DNA of 64,000 nucleotides from GWB2-37-7 sp942492835 (GTDB lineage Bacteria > Bacillota > Clostridia > Lutisporales > Lutisporaceae), in contig OW818645.1 in assembly GCA_942492835.1 (NCBI GenBank), positions 1,364,001 through 1,428,000 on the forward strand, read 5' to 3'. The position numbers and the translations under genes were made by a program. This document shows positions 52,301 through 61,161 of the stretch, piece by piece. Below the pieces are notes generated by a model that saw only the letters and a list, made by a program, of their open reading frames with translations, ran no database searches and was not told the DNA's origin. Position 1 is the stretch's first letter, and every line of letters begins with the position of its first letter.

Positions 52301-53124
52301 AACTCAACCACCATTTCTTCCACCGTTAATATATCAGGTGCAATGTTTATATTTGCTTTGTGTAGTCTGCTACTAAGTTCGGTGATTTGAGGCACATCTA
52401 AGCCTACTCCCTTAAGCTTATCTATTTCAACAAACACTTGCTTTGGTGTTCCTTTCATAATAATACTTCCATTTTGCATTACATAAACCTTATCTGCTTT
52501 TACTGCTTCATCCATATAATGTGTTATTAAAACTATTGTAATTCCTTCTTCTTTATTAAGCTTCATTATAGTTTCAATAACATCTTTTCTACCTGAAGGG
52601 TCTAGCATTGCTGTCGGTTCATCTAGTACTATGCATTCCGGCTTCATGGCTATTATTCCAGCAATTGATATTCTTTGTTTTTGCCCACCTGACAAGTAGT
52701 GAGGAGCATCCTTTGCATAATCAGTCATTTCAACTACTTTCAAAGCTTCATCAACTCTTCTTCTGATCTCTGAAGGTTCAATTCCTAAATTTTCTGGACC
52801 AAATGCAACATCCTCTTCAACAACAGTTGCAACAATTTGATTGTCAGGATTTTGAAAGACCATGCCAGCAGTTTGTCTTATGCTCCAAGTATTTTCTTCA
52901 ACTCTGGTATCTAAGCCTTTAACATATATTGCACCTTCGCTCGGTAAAAGCAGTGCATTGAAATGTTTAGCCAAGGTTGATTTACCTGAACCATTGTGAC
53001 CCAATATAGCAATAAATTCACCCTTATTTATATCTATAGTTACATCATTTATAGCAAGTGTCTTATGATTTTCATTTCCTAAATATTCAAAAACTACATT
53101 TTGTGCAGATATGATATTAGTCAT
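52285..53124 (-). CDS. ecfA1: ECF transporter ATPase, first subunit
   Basis: This ATPase has Walker A GHNGSGKSTLAKHF, Q-loop VFQNPDNQIVAT, signature LSGGQKQRISIAG, Walker B CIVLDEPTAMLD and H-loop ITHYMDEA. The start MTNIISAQN is used because GAAGGA lies six bases before it; the longer frame adds thirteen codons without a ribosome site. It follows rplQ by about 160 bases with a hairpin between. Confidence 0.96.
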   Translation of the reverse strand: MTNIISAQNVVFEYLGNENHKTLAINDVTIDINKGEFIAILGHNGSGKSTLAKHFNALLLPSEGAIYVKGLDTRVEENTWSIRQTAGMVFQNPDNQIVATVVEEDVAFGPENLGIEPSEIRRRVDEALKVVEMTDYAKDAPHYLSGGQKQRISIAGIIAMKPECIVLDEPTAMLDPSGRKDVIETIMKLNKEEGITIVLITHYMDEAVKADKVYVMQNGSIIMKGTPKQVFVEIDKLKGVGLDVPQITELSSRLHKANINIAPDILTVEEMVVELCRLK

Positions 53125-53187
53125 ATTATTCCTTCTTTGCTTTATTATTGTGTTATTAATCACAATAATAATTATATCATTTTATTC

Positions 53188-53229
53188 TATAAATACTAAG
53201 GGCAAACATTTAACTGTCCTTAGTATTTA
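53188..53229. terminator. Hairpin between rplQ and ecfA1
   Basis: AAATACTAAGG pairs with CCTTAGTATTT around a 17-base loop; the flanks are T-rich on the plus strand and moderately on the minus strand. It may end or attenuate read-through from rplQ into the ecf genes. Confidence 0.5.
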
Positions 53230-53283
53230 TTTACATAAAAACATAGGACTAAGTAAAAACTTAATCCCAGTTATTGTACCCTA

Positions 53284-53625
53284 TTATACTAATTCAAGAA
53301 CAACTATTTCTACAGCGTCGCCTCTTCTTGGCGCAACCTTTATAATTCTCGAATATCCACCGTTTCTCTCCTTGTACTTTGGAGCTATCTCATCAAATAA
53401 CTTCTTAACAACGTCTTCTTTAGTTATATATGCTAATGCCTGACGTCTTGCGTGCAGGTCTCCTCTCTTCCCGAGAGTAATCATTTTTTCAGCTATGCTT
53501 TGGGTTTCCTTTGCTCTTGTTCCTGTTGTCATAATCTTGTCATGCTCTAAAAATGAAGTAACAAGATTTCTTAGCATCGCTCTTCTTTGGTCAGTAGGAC
53601 GCCCTAGTTTTCTGTATCCTGCCAT
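53284..53625 (-). CDS. rplQ: 50S ribosomal protein L17
   Basis: The 113 residues begin MAGYRKLGRPTDQRRAMLRN and end in the family motif NGGYSRIIKVAPRRGDAVE. L17 lies near the exit tunnel. It follows rpoA by 24 bases, the end of the alpha operon. Confidence 0.98.
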   Translation of the reverse strand: MAGYRKLGRPTDQRRAMLRNLVTSFLEHDKIMTTGTRAKETQSIAEKMITLGKRGDLHARRQALAYITKEDVVKKLFDEIAPKYKERNGGYSRIIKVAPRRGDAVEIVVLELV

Positions 53626-53649
53626 GTCAGCACCTCCTTTAAAACTTTA

Positions 53650-54597
53650 TTAATCATCGCTTGGCTTTAAGCTTAGTCCCAGTGCTTCAAGCTTTTGCTG
53701 TACCTCTTCAAGTGATTTTCTTCCAAGGTTTCTTACTTTCATCATATCATCTTCAGTTTTTTGTGTCAGCTCTTCAACAGTGTTAATGCCGGCACGCTTT
53801 AAGCAGTTAAAGGATCTTACAGAAAGATCAAGTTCTTCTATTGTCATTTCAAGAACCTTTTCCTTCTTATCTTCTTCCTTTTCTACCATAATCTCAACAT
53901 TACCAACATGATCAGTAAGAGTTATAAACAGCTTCAAGTGTTCACTAAGTATTTTTGCACCTAAACTTATAGCTTCATCTGGCTTTGTAGTGCCATTAGT
54001 CCATACTTCAAAGATCAATCTATCATAATCTGCAATCTGCCCTACACGGGTACTTTCAATTACATAGTTCACCTTTTTAATAGGTGTAAAGATTGAATCT
54101 ATTGGAATAAGACCAATAGGCTGACCAGATTGCTTGTTACGTTCAGCAGTTACATAACCTCTGCCTTTTTCTACTGTCATTTCCATGTAGAATCTGCTGT
54201 TATCACCTAGGAATGCTATGTGGTGATCCGGATTTAATATTTCAATATCCGCATCTGTAATGATATCTCCGGCTAGTACTTCATCGCCGCCTTGAACATC
54301 AATCTTGATTATTCTAGTATTATCTCCGTGCATTTTTAATGCTAAACCTTTAATATTCAGAATCAAATCAATTACATCTTCAGAAACCCCAGGAACTGCT
54401 GAGAATTCATGGAGAACACCATCTATCTTTAATGATGTAATCGCTGCACCTGGAAGTGACGATAGCAGAATACGTCTTAAGGAATTACCAAGGGTTATTC
54501 CAAAGCCTCTTTCTAGTGGTTCTATTACAAACTTGCCATAGGTAAAATCCGGTGACATTTCTATACATTCGATTTTTGGCTTTTCTATCTCTATCAT
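53650..54597 (-). CDS. rpoA: RNA polymerase alpha subunit
   Basis: The 315-residue subunit has the N-terminal assembly domain (GFGITLGNSLRRILLSSLPG), a flexible linker rich in Glu/Lys (about 228-240) and the C-terminal DNA-contact domain (LDLSVRSFNCLKRAGINTVEEL, then MMKVRNLGRKSLEEVQ). The start has AGGAGGG upstream. The 149-base gap to rpsD holds a long inverted repeat. Confidence 0.98.
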   Translation of the reverse strand: MIEIEKPKIECIEMSPDFTYGKFVIEPLERGFGITLGNSLRRILLSSLPGAAITSLKIDGVLHEFSAVPGVSEDVIDLILNIKGLALKMHGDNTRIIKIDVQGGDEVLAGDIITDADIEILNPDHHIAFLGDNSRFYMEMTVEKGRGYVTAERNKQSGQPIGLIPIDSIFTPIKKVNYVIESTRVGQIADYDRLIFEVWTNGTTKPDEAISLGAKILSEHLKLFITLTDHVGNVEIMVEKEEDKKEKVLEMTIEELDLSVRSFNCLKRAGINTVEELTQKTEDDMMKVRNLGRKSLEEVQQKLEALGLSLKPSDD

Positions 54598-54635
54598 CCT
54601 ATTAAACCCTCCTTATTAAGCTGATTACCGTACTG

Positions 54636-54688
54636 GGCATTATATTTTCATAAAAAGCTAGCCATGCTTTATACTTATATATAATGCC
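54636..54688 (-). promoter_or_regulatory. Inverted repeat in the rpsD-rpoA gap
   Basis: GGCATTATAT (54636-54645) and ATATAATGCC (54679-54688) are perfect 10-base arms with a 33-base loop that itself contains AAAGCTAGCCATGCTTT. The stem lies about 40 bases before rpoA. It could be a processing or S4-regulatory structure; no T-run follows. Confidence 0.5.
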
Positions 54689-54746
54689 TTATATCAATAT
54701 TAGATATTTGAGGGTAACTGATTCATAAAATAAAACTATATCGTTA

Positions 54747-55373
54747 TTATCTTGAATACAACTCTACTATTAAGTGCTCTTCTATTGGAATGTCAATATC
54801 TTCTCTAGCAGGTAGAGCTACTACTCTTGCTTCCATCATATCAGTATTTATTGTCAACCATTGTGGTGCAGTTTTTGCAGCTGCATTCTCGGTTAATGCT
54901 TTAAACTTTTCTGATTTCTTGCTTGTATCTTTTACAGCAATTAAATCATTAAGCTTTACTTTATATGAAGGAATATCAACTTTCTTACCGTTTACTGTAA
55001 AGTGACCATGTCTTACTAGCTGTCTTGCTTCTTTTCTTGATTCGCCATAGCCCATTCTGTAAGCAACATTATCAAGTCTTAACTCTAAAAGTCTTAACAA
55101 GTTTTCACCTGTTACTCCTTTTTCTCTTGCTGCTTCAGCAAAATATAATCTGAATTGATTTTCTAATATACCATATATTCTCTTAACTTTTTGTTTTTCT
55201 CTTAGTTGTAGTCCGTATTCGGATTGTTTCTTTCTACCTGTACCATGTTGACCTGGAGCATAAGCTCTTCTACCAACAGAACATTTGTCTGTGTAGCAAC
55301 GGTCACCCTTTAAATACAGTTTCATGCCTTCTCTTCTACAGAGCTTGCATACAGCACCTGTATATCTTGCCAT
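54747..55373 (-). CDS. rpsD: 30S ribosomal protein S4
   Basis: The 208-residue protein nucleates 16S rRNA folding. It has the C+ form of the N-terminus: CKLC and CYTDKC hold a zinc ion; then QHGTGRKKQSEYGLQLREKQ and the S4 RNA-binding domain RLDNVAYRMGYGESRKEARQLV. It lies between rpsK and rpoA, the usual alpha operon order in Clostridia. Confidence 0.98.
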   Translation of the reverse strand: MARYTGAVCKLCRREGMKLYLKGDRCYTDKCSVGRRAYAPGQHGTGRKKQSEYGLQLREKQKVKRIYGILENQFRLYFAEAAREKGVTGENLLRLLELRLDNVAYRMGYGESRKEARQLVRHGHFTVNGKKVDIPSYKVKLNDLIAVKDTSKKSEKFKALTENAAAKTAPQWLTINTDMMEARVVALPAREDIDIPIEEHLIVELYSR

Positions 55374-55395
55374 TTAATACAACACCTCCTATATA

Positions 55396-55794
55396 TTATA
55401 CTCTTCTGCGTTTTGGTGGTCTGCAGCCATTGTGAGGTATTGGAGTTACGTCTTTTATCAAGCTTACTTCCAGGCCTGCAGCTTGTAGAGCTCTTATAGC
55501 AGCTTCTCTACCTGAACCAGGTCCCTTTACATATACTTCGATATTTTTTAACCCATGCTCCATAGCTCCCTTAGCAGCTGTTTCAGCAGCCATTTGTGCC
55601 GCAAACGGTGTACTCTTTCTTGATCCTCTGAAACCCAATGAGCCAGCGCTTGACCATGAAAGTGCGTTACCGTGAAGGTCTGTCAAAGTTACTAGTGTAT
55701 TGTTAAATGTTGACTGGATGTGTGCTGCTCCTCTTTCAACATTCTTTCTTTCTTTTCTTTTTCTAGCTTTTTTAGCCTTTGGCTTTGCTACCAT
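55396..55794 (-). CDS. rpsK: 30S ribosomal protein S11
   Basis: The 132 residues show GAAHIQSTFNNTLVTLTDLHG, SAGSLGFRGSRKSTPFAAQ, VKGPGSGREAAIRALQAAG and the C-terminal PIPHNGCRPPKRRRV. It forms the platform near the mRNA exit. Spacing to rpsM is 17 bases. Confidence 0.98.
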   Translation of the reverse strand: MVAKPKAKKARKRKERKNVERGAAHIQSTFNNTLVTLTDLHGNALSWSSAGSLGFRGSRKSTPFAAQMAAETAAKGAMEHGLKNIEVYVKGPGSGREAAIRALQAAGLEVSLIKDVTPIPHNGCRPPKRRRV

Positions 55795-55811
55795 TTTGCA
55801 AACCTCCTTTT

Positions 55812-56180
55812 CTATTTTCTTTTTGAACCAGATGTCCTTTTTGGACCTTTTCTTGTTCTTGCATTTGTCTTTGTTCTTTGACCTCTTACTGGTAGACCTC
55901 TTCTATGACGAAGTCCTCTATAGCAACCTATTTCTATTAATCTCTTTATGTTTAAAGCGATATCTCTCTTCAGGTCACCTTCAACTTTATGATTTCTATC
56001 GATGATTTCTCTTAACTTACCTACTTCAGCTTCAGTCAGATCCTTAACTCTTGTGTCAGGATTGATGCCTGCTTCGGCTAATATCTTATTGGAAGTTACT
56101 CTTCCAATACCGAATATATATGTGAGCCCTATTTCTACTCTTTTCTCTCTTGGTAAATCGATACCGGCAATTCTTGCCAT
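55812..56180 (-). CDS. rpsM: 30S ribosomal protein S13
   Basis: The 122 residues begin MARIAGIDLPREKRVEIGL and contain YRGLRHRRGLPVRGQRTKTN and the basic tail. S13 bridges the subunits and touches the P-site tRNA. It follows rpmJ by about 100 bases. Confidence 0.98.
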   Translation of the reverse strand: MARIAGIDLPREKRVEIGLTYIFGIGRVTSNKILAEAGINPDTRVKDLTEAEVGKLREIIDRNHKVEGDLKRDIALNIKRLIEIGCYRGLRHRRGLPVRGQRTKTNARTRKGPKRTSGSKRK

Positions 56181-56279
56181 TCGTTTTTACACCTCCAATA
56201 TGCTCTTACAGTAATATTTATTTAGTAATCAAGACCACTCATAGGATTTTCCTAAAGTGCAGCCGCGCCTTGATTGTGG

Positions 56280-56393
56280 CTAACCTTGTTTTTGTTTATG
56301 TTTTGGATTTTCACAGATCACCATTACTCTGCCATGCCTTCTGATAATTTTACATTTTTCACAAATAGGCTTAACTGATGGTCTAACTTTCAT
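56280..56393 (-). CDS. rpmJ: 50S ribosomal protein L36
   Basis: This 37-residue frame reads MKVRPSVKPICEKCKIIRRH and then VICENPKHKQKQG, with the Cys3-His zinc pattern (Cys11, Cys14, Cys27, His32) of the C+ form. A GGAGGG lies before its ATG. It sits in its conserved place between infA and rpsM. Confidence 0.97.
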   Translation of the reverse strand: MKVRPSVKPICEKCKIIRRHGRVMVICENPKHKQKQG

Positions 56394-56409
56394 CTTAAAC
56401 CCTCCCTAA

Positions 56410-56628
56410 TCATTTACCGCGCCATGTGATACGACCTCTAGTCAAATCGTATGGGGATAATTCGATTGTAACTTTATCTCCAGGTAATATTCTTATAAAA
56501 TTCATTCTAAGCTTGCCTGAGATATGAGCTAATATTTTATGTCCATTTTCTAATTCTACTTGAAACATTGCATTTGGTAAAGCTTCAAGAACTTTACCTT
56601 CTACTTCTATTACATCATTTTTTGACAT
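56410..56628 (-). CDS. infA: Translation initiation factor IF-1
   Basis: The 72-residue OB-fold protein is MSKNDVIEVEGKVLEALPNA followed by FQVELENGHKILAHISG, KLRMNFIRILPGDKV and TRGRITWRGK. The start is set by the family; a longer frame extends back into the KOW gene. GGAGG lies twelve bases before the ATG, somewhat far, inside the end of the KOW gene. Confidence 0.97.
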   Translation of the reverse strand: MSKNDVIEVEGKVLEALPNAMFQVELENGHKILAHISGKLRMNFIRILPGDKVTIELSPYDLTRGRITWRGK

Positions 56629-56635
56629 CGGGTAA

Positions 56636-56920
56636 TCAAACCTCCTGTTCTCGATACGAATCAAGGGATTTAATATATTTGCATATATCATTGTTTGTTA
56701 CTGTTAAATTTTGCTGAAGCCTCTGCGATATCTCTTGTGAGATATGCTTGGTCAGTCTTATGTGCTTAAGTTTTTTCTTTTTGGGACTTTTAAGTTTTCT
56801 TGTGTCCCCATCTGAAATATAGACATACTGGTCATTAATTATGCAAGTTATAAGGAATTTTTTGTTTTCATCTCTACCAGCTGTTGCAATGACCATTTGT
56901 CCTAACTTAGCTTCATTCAT
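56636..56920 (-). CDS. KOW-domain RNA-binding protein, L14e-like
   Basis: The 94-residue protein starts with a KOW-type beta-barrel (LGQMVIATAGRDENKKFLIT, then YVYISDGDTRKLKSPKKKK), rich in Lys, as in the KOW/ribosomal L14e-like family that lies between map and infA in many Clostridia. It probably binds ribosomal RNA; the exact role is unknown. Its last codons overlap the ribosome site of infA. Confidence 0.85.
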   Translation of the reverse strand: MNEAKLGQMVIATAGRDENKKFLITCIINDQYVYISDGDTRKLKSPKKKKLKHIRLTKHISQEISQRLQQNLTVTNNDICKYIKSLDSYREQEV

Positions 56921-56941
56921 ACATTCACCTTCTATATAAAC

Positions 56942-57688
56942 TTACAGTAAAGTAAGTAGCTCAGGTGCATCTTTTGTTATTATAATAGTATTTTCATAGT
57001 GTGCTGAGAGACTTCCATCAGCAGTCAGAACTGTCCAACCGTCGCTTAATGTCTTAACAGCATATTTACCTTGGTTTACCATGGGTTCAATTGCTAGTGC
57101 CATCCCAGCCGCTAATCTAGGTCCTCTCCCTGCCAGTCCATAATTAGGTATTTGTGGATCTTCATGCATCAACTTTCCAATGCCATGACCTACAAAATCT
57201 CTTACTACTGAATATCCGTGGGTTTCAACATATTTTTGTACGTTATGGGATATATCCGATAGTCTATACCCTTCCCTCGCATATTCAATACCAGCAAAAA
57301 AACTTTCTTCTGTAACCTTAATTAACCTTTGAGCGTCATCACTTATATTTCCTATTCCGTGGGTTCTTGCGGCATCTCCAACGTAGCCTTCGTATGTAGC
57401 TCCTATATCAATACCTACAATATCTCCGTCATTTAGAACTATATTACCCGGTATTCCATGCACTACTTGACTATTAACAGATGTACATATACTTGCAGGA
57501 AATCCATAATAACCTTTAAATGCAGGTTGTGCACCACATTTTCTAATGTACTCCTCTGCAATTATATCGAGTTCCTTGGTTGTAATACCTGTCTTAATTA
57601 CCTGTTTTAGGATCTCATGCGTTTCAGCAACTATTCTTCCTGCAATACGCATCAGTTCTATTTCCTTAGTTGATTTTATATTAATCAT
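56942..57688 (-). CDS. map: Methionine aminopeptidase, type I
   Basis: The 248-residue enzyme removes the initiator methionine. The metal ligands are visible: NDGDIVGIDIGATYEGYVGD (two Asp), VRDFVGHGIGKLMHEDP (His), LAIEPMVNQG (Glu) and HYENTIIIT (Glu). SVNSQVVHGIP holds the second-shell His. It starts one base within adk's stop and is co-translated. Confidence 0.98.
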   Translation of the reverse strand: MINIKSTKEIELMRIAGRIVAETHEILKQVIKTGITTKELDIIAEEYIRKCGAQPAFKGYYGFPASICTSVNSQVVHGIPGNIVLNDGDIVGIDIGATYEGYVGDAARTHGIGNISDDAQRLIKVTEESFFAGIEYAREGYRLSDISHNVQKYVETHGYSVVRDFVGHGIGKLMHEDPQIPNYGLAGRGPRLAAGMALAIEPMVNQGKYAVKTLSDGWTVLTADGSLSAHYENTIIITKDAPELLTLL

Positions 57689-58335
57689 TAAAACTGCTCC
57701 AATGCTTTAGAAATATTTTGAAAAACAACCTCAGCATCAAGTTCCCCATTTACTGAAATTAAAATTCCTCTATTTTTATAGAAGTCGATTAATGGTTGAG
57801 TTTCTGTTTTGTATACCTTTAATCTATTAGCTACTGTTTCAGTCTTGTCATCATCTCTAATATAAAGGCTGCCTCCACATATGTCGCAAATTTCATCAAC
57901 TATAGGTTTGTTATACATCAAGTTGTACGTTGCTGCACACTTACTACATACTCTTCTACCAGTCATTCTTTTAATAATTGCATCATCATTTACTTCTAAG
58001 CTTACAACTGCGTCTAACTTTTTACCGGAGTTTTTTAGTTCTTGCTCAAAAGCTTCTGCTTGAACAAGAGTTCTCGGAAAACCATCAAGCAAGAATCCAG
58101 CAATACAATCAGGTTGATCAAATCTATCTTCTACTATTTTAAGAGTAATCACATCAGGAACTAATAAGCCTTTATCAATATATTTTTTGGCTTCTATTCC
58201 TATTGATGTGCTTCTCCTAATATTGTCTCTAAATATATCCCCTGTTGATATGTGCGGAATATTGTAATTAGTAATAATCTTGCATGCTTGTGTTCCTTTA
58301 CCGGAACCCGGAGAACCTAATAGTATAATCCTCAT
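57688..58335 (-). CDS. adk: Adenylate kinase
   Basis: The 215-residue enzyme balances AMP, ADP and ATP. It has the P-loop LLGSPGSGKGTQAC, AMP-site HISTGDIFRDNI, GFLLDGFPRTLVQAEAFE and a long LID with a zinc site CSKC and CDIC, as in Gram-positive enzymes. It lies between secY and map. Confidence 0.98.
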   Translation of the reverse strand: MRIILLGSPGSGKGTQACKIITNYNIPHISTGDIFRDNIRRSTSIGIEAKKYIDKGLLVPDVITLKIVEDRFDQPDCIAGFLLDGFPRTLVQAEAFEQELKNSGKKLDAVVSLEVNDDAIIKRMTGRRVCSKCAATYNLMYNKPIVDEICDICGGSLYIRDDDKTETVANRLKVYKTETQPLIDFYKNRGILISVNGELDAEVVFQNISKALEQF

Positions 58336-58350
58336 TTCTGATATCTCCTT

Positions 58351-59607
58351 CTACTTAAGGAATCCCTGATAATTTCTCATAATCATTTGTGCTTCTATTT
58401 GCTTTACGGTATCCATAGCAACACCAACTACAATTAGAAGTGAAGTACTACCAAAGTACACAGGTATATTAATTACTTTTAGTAATAATATTGGAACTAT
58501 CGCAATAACTGCCAAGAATATAGCACCTACTAAAGTGACTTTGTTTAGTGACTTCATTATGAAATCAGCTGTTGGCTTACCAGGTCTAATACCAGGTATA
58601 AATCCGCCATACTTCTTAATATTGTTTGATACTTCTATAGGATTAAATGAAATTGCTGTATAGAAGAATGTAAATCCTATTATTAAAATTGCGTACAATA
58701 ACGAATGTCCTATAGTACCCCAATCGAAGTATCTAGTCATAAATATATAGAAGCCTGAATTTGGGAAAAAGCTTGCTATTTGAGTCGGGAAAGATATAAG
58801 GGACATTGCAAATATTACTGGCATAACACCAGCTTGATTTACCTTTAAAGGAATATGTGTGCTTTGTCCACCATACATTTTTCTACCTACAACTCTTTTT
58901 GCGTACTGTACTGGTATTTTCCTTTGGCCTTCTTGAATGTATATAATAGCCATTATTATAGCTAATGCAGCTATCAAGAAGATAGTCAAAGTTAAAATGT
59001 TTACAGACCTTGACAAGTATGAGGTATAAAGACTGTTGATTCCCCCAGGAATTCTAGAAATTATACCTGTGAAGATAAGTAGGGAAATACCATTTCCTAT
59101 TCCTTTATCATTTATAAGCTCACCCAGCCACATTAGGAATGCTGTTCCTGCTGTTAATGAAAGAGCTACTATTGCGTAAGTCCATAAGTTTCTTTCTACT
59201 AAATAGAATCTTAATCCAAAGCTTATAGCTATAGCTTGAATTAATGCTAAAACAACTGTTGCGTATCTAACATATTGTGCAATTTTTCTTCTTCCATCTT
59301 CGCCTTCTTTTGAAAGTGCTTCTAAGCTAGGAATAGCAATTGTTAGTAACTGCATTATTATAGAGGCATTGATATATGGTGATATACTCATTGTAAATAT
59401 CGAAAAGTTGTTGAATGCTCCACCCGAAATTACGTCAAAGAAACCTAGTAATCCACCTGTTCCAACCAAGTTTTTAATAGCTTCAATGTCCATACCCGGT
59501 ACCGATATAAATGTACCTGCTCTGAAAACTAAAAGCATTAGCAGGGTAAATACCATTTTATTTCTTAAGTCTGGGATCTTCCAAGCATTTCGTAAAGTGT
59601 TTAACAC
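58351..59607 (-). CDS. secY: Protein translocase subunit SecY
   Basis: The 418-residue channel protein has ten membrane helices. Marks are FINASIIMQLL-like region ISPYINASIIMQLLTIAIP (plug side), GEDGRRKIAQYVRY, GIGNGISLLIFTGIISRIPG and the cytoplasmic loop RVVGRKMYGGQSTHIPLK that binds SecA and the ribosome. It follows rplO directly. Confidence 0.98.
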   Translation of the reverse strand: MLNTLRNAWKIPDLRNKMVFTLLMLLVFRAGTFISVPGMDIEAIKNLVGTGGLLGFFDVISGGAFNNFSIFTMSISPYINASIIMQLLTIAIPSLEALSKEGEDGRRKIAQYVRYATVVLALIQAIAISFGLRFYLVERNLWTYAIVALSLTAGTAFLMWLGELINDKGIGNGISLLIFTGIISRIPGGINSLYTSYLSRSVNILTLTIFLIAALAIIMAIIYIQEGQRKIPVQYAKRVVGRKMYGGQSTHIPLKVNQAGVMPVIFAMSLISFPTQIASFFPNSGFYIFMTRYFDWGTIGHSLLYAILIIGFTFFYTAISFNPIEVSNNIKKYGGFIPGIRPGKPTADFIMKSLNKVTLVGAIFLAVIAIVPILLLKVINIPVYFGSTSLLIVVGVAMDTVKQIEAQMIMRNYQGFLK

Positions 59608-59608
59608 T

Positions 59609-60049
59609 TTAAATCACCTCTACCTTTCCTCCTGCTGCGGTTATTTTTTCTACTGCCGTTTTGCTGAACTTATGAGCTTGTATTGTTAAGCCCTTAGATA
59701 TTTCGCCAGTGCCAAGTATTTTAACACCGCTTTTCATATTCTTTATAAGTCCTGCTTCTCTAAGATTATCTGGTGTAACAACCGCGCCATTTTCAAATAT
59801 ATCTAAATCCCCTAGATTTACAATGGCAAATTCTTTTCTAAATATGTTTGTAAAGCCAACCTTTGGAAGTCTTCTATATAAAGGCATCTGACCGCCTTCA
59901 AAGCCTACTCTAACTCCACCGCCAGAACGAGAATTTTGACCCTTCTGACCTTTGCCTGCTGACTTACCTTGTCCAGTAGCTGTTCCTCTACCGATTCTTT
60001 TCTTATTCTTTGTTGAACCCTCTGCAGGTCTTAGCTCGTGCAACTTCAT
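59609..60049 (-). CDS. rplO: 50S ribosomal protein L15
   Basis: The 146 residues begin MKLHELRPAEGSTKNKKRIG, with the Gly/Arg-rich GRGTATGQGKSAGKGQKGQ and the C-terminal globular part VKILGTGEISKGLTI. It lies between rpmD and secY. Confidence 0.98.
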   Translation of the reverse strand: MKLHELRPAEGSTKNKKRIGRGTATGQGKSAGKGQKGQNSRSGGGVRVGFEGGQMPLYRRLPKVGFTNIFRKEFAIVNLGDLDIFENGAVVTPDNLREAGLIKNMKSGVKILGTGEISKGLTIQAHKFSKTAVEKITAAGGKVEVI

Positions 60050-60065
60050 AGTTTACACCTCCTTG

Positions 60066-60245
60066 TTATATTTCCTTAACATCAACCAGATGTGAAACCT
60101 TATTTATCATACCTCTTATCTGAGGTGTATCTTCTTGTTGTACTTCACTGTTTAGCTTCTTTAGTCCTAAAGCTTTTACAGTAGCAACTTGATCTTGCTT
60201 TCTGCCTATTATACTTCTTACTAATTTTATATTTAATTTAGCCAA
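60066..60245 (-). CDS. rpmD: 50S ribosomal protein L30
   Basis: The 59-residue frame starts at TTG with AGGAGGG nine bases upstream and reads MAKLNIKLVRSIIGRKQDQV, then ATVKALGLKKLNSEV and ends in HLVDVKEI. It lies between rpsE and rplO as usual. The TTG start is supported by the family length. Confidence 0.95.
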   Translation of the reverse strand: MAKLNIKLVRSIIGRKQDQVATVKALGLKKLNSEVQQEDTPQIRGMINKVSHLVDVKEI

Positions 60246-60258
60246 GGTTTCTCCCTCC

Positions 60259-60759
60259 TTAACCTCTTATCTCTTCTACAGATTTACCTCTTAATTGTGC
60301 TACTTGTTCAACTGTCTTAAGAGTAGAAAGTCCCTGTATTGTAGCATTTACTACATTTCTTGGGTTATTGGATCTAATGCACTTTGTTCTTATATCCTTT
60401 ATACCTGCTAGCTCTAGTACTGCACGTACAGGACCACCAGCTATAACTCCAGTTCCTTCTTCTGCTGGCATTAACAATACCGTACCTGCACCAGCTATAC
60501 CAGTGATTTGATGAGGTATTGTTGTTCCAACCATAGGAACCTTCACTAAATTTTTCTTTGCGTCTTCTACGCCTTTTCTTATAGCTTCTGGAACTTCAAC
60601 GGATTTGCCAGTACCAACGCCTACATATCCGTTACCGTCACCAACAACTACTATTGCACTAAATCTAAAGTTTCTTCCGCCTTTAACAACTTTAGCAACT
60701 CTGTTTATCGCAACAACTCTCTCTTTTAGATCAAGCTTGCTTGCATCTATTAGCTGCAT
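60259..60759 (-). CDS. rpsE: 30S ribosomal protein S5
   Basis: The 166 residues contain the double-stranded RNA-binding part ERVVAINRVAKVVKGGRNFR and GNGYVGVGTGKSVEVPEAI, then the fold LMPAEEGTGVIAGGPVRAVL. S5 helps fidelity and mRNA unwinding. Spacing to rpmD is 13 bases. Confidence 0.98.
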   Translation of the reverse strand: MQLIDASKLDLKERVVAINRVAKVVKGGRNFRFSAIVVVGDGNGYVGVGTGKSVEVPEAIRKGVEDAKKNLVKVPMVGTTIPHQITGIAGAGTVLLMPAEEGTGVIAGGPVRAVLELAGIKDIRTKCIRSNNPRNVVNATIQGLSTLKTVEQVAQLRGKSVEEIRG

Positions 60760-60776
60760 TTATTTCCCTCCTTTGA

Positions 60777-61145
60777 TTAGAATTCTAATCCAGCTTCTCT
60801 TGCCGCACTTGCAAGCTCGAGAATTCTTCCGTGATATATTAATCCGCCTCTATCAAACACTACTGTTGTGATACCTTTATCAAGGGCTCTTTTTGCTATC
60901 AGTTCTCCAACTTTTTTTGCTGATTCCTTGTTGCCGCCATGACCAATTTGGTCATTGACATCTTTATCTAAAGTTGAGGCTGATACTAAAGTTACACCTG
61001 ATACATCGTCTATAACTTGTGCATATATATTGTTTAAGCTTCTGAACACATTTAAACGTGGTCTTGCAGCTGTACCATGCACTTTATTTCTGAGTCTTAA
61101 GTGTCTCTTTTTTCTTGCAACATTTTTACTTGCTTTAGTAATCAC
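60777..61145 (-). CDS. rplR: 50S ribosomal protein L18
   Basis: The 122-residue 5S rRNA-binding protein has RHLRLRNKVHGTAARPRLNV, FRSLNNIYAQVIDD and FDRGGLIYHGRILELASAAR. It sits between rplF and rpsE. Confidence 0.98.
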   Translation of the reverse strand: MITKASKNVARKKRHLRLRNKVHGTAARPRLNVFRSLNNIYAQVIDDVSGVTLVSASTLDKDVNDQIGHGGNKESAKKVGELIAKRALDKGITTVVFDRGGLIYHGRILELASAAREAGLEF

Positions 61146-61161
61146 CCTATTTCACCCCTTT

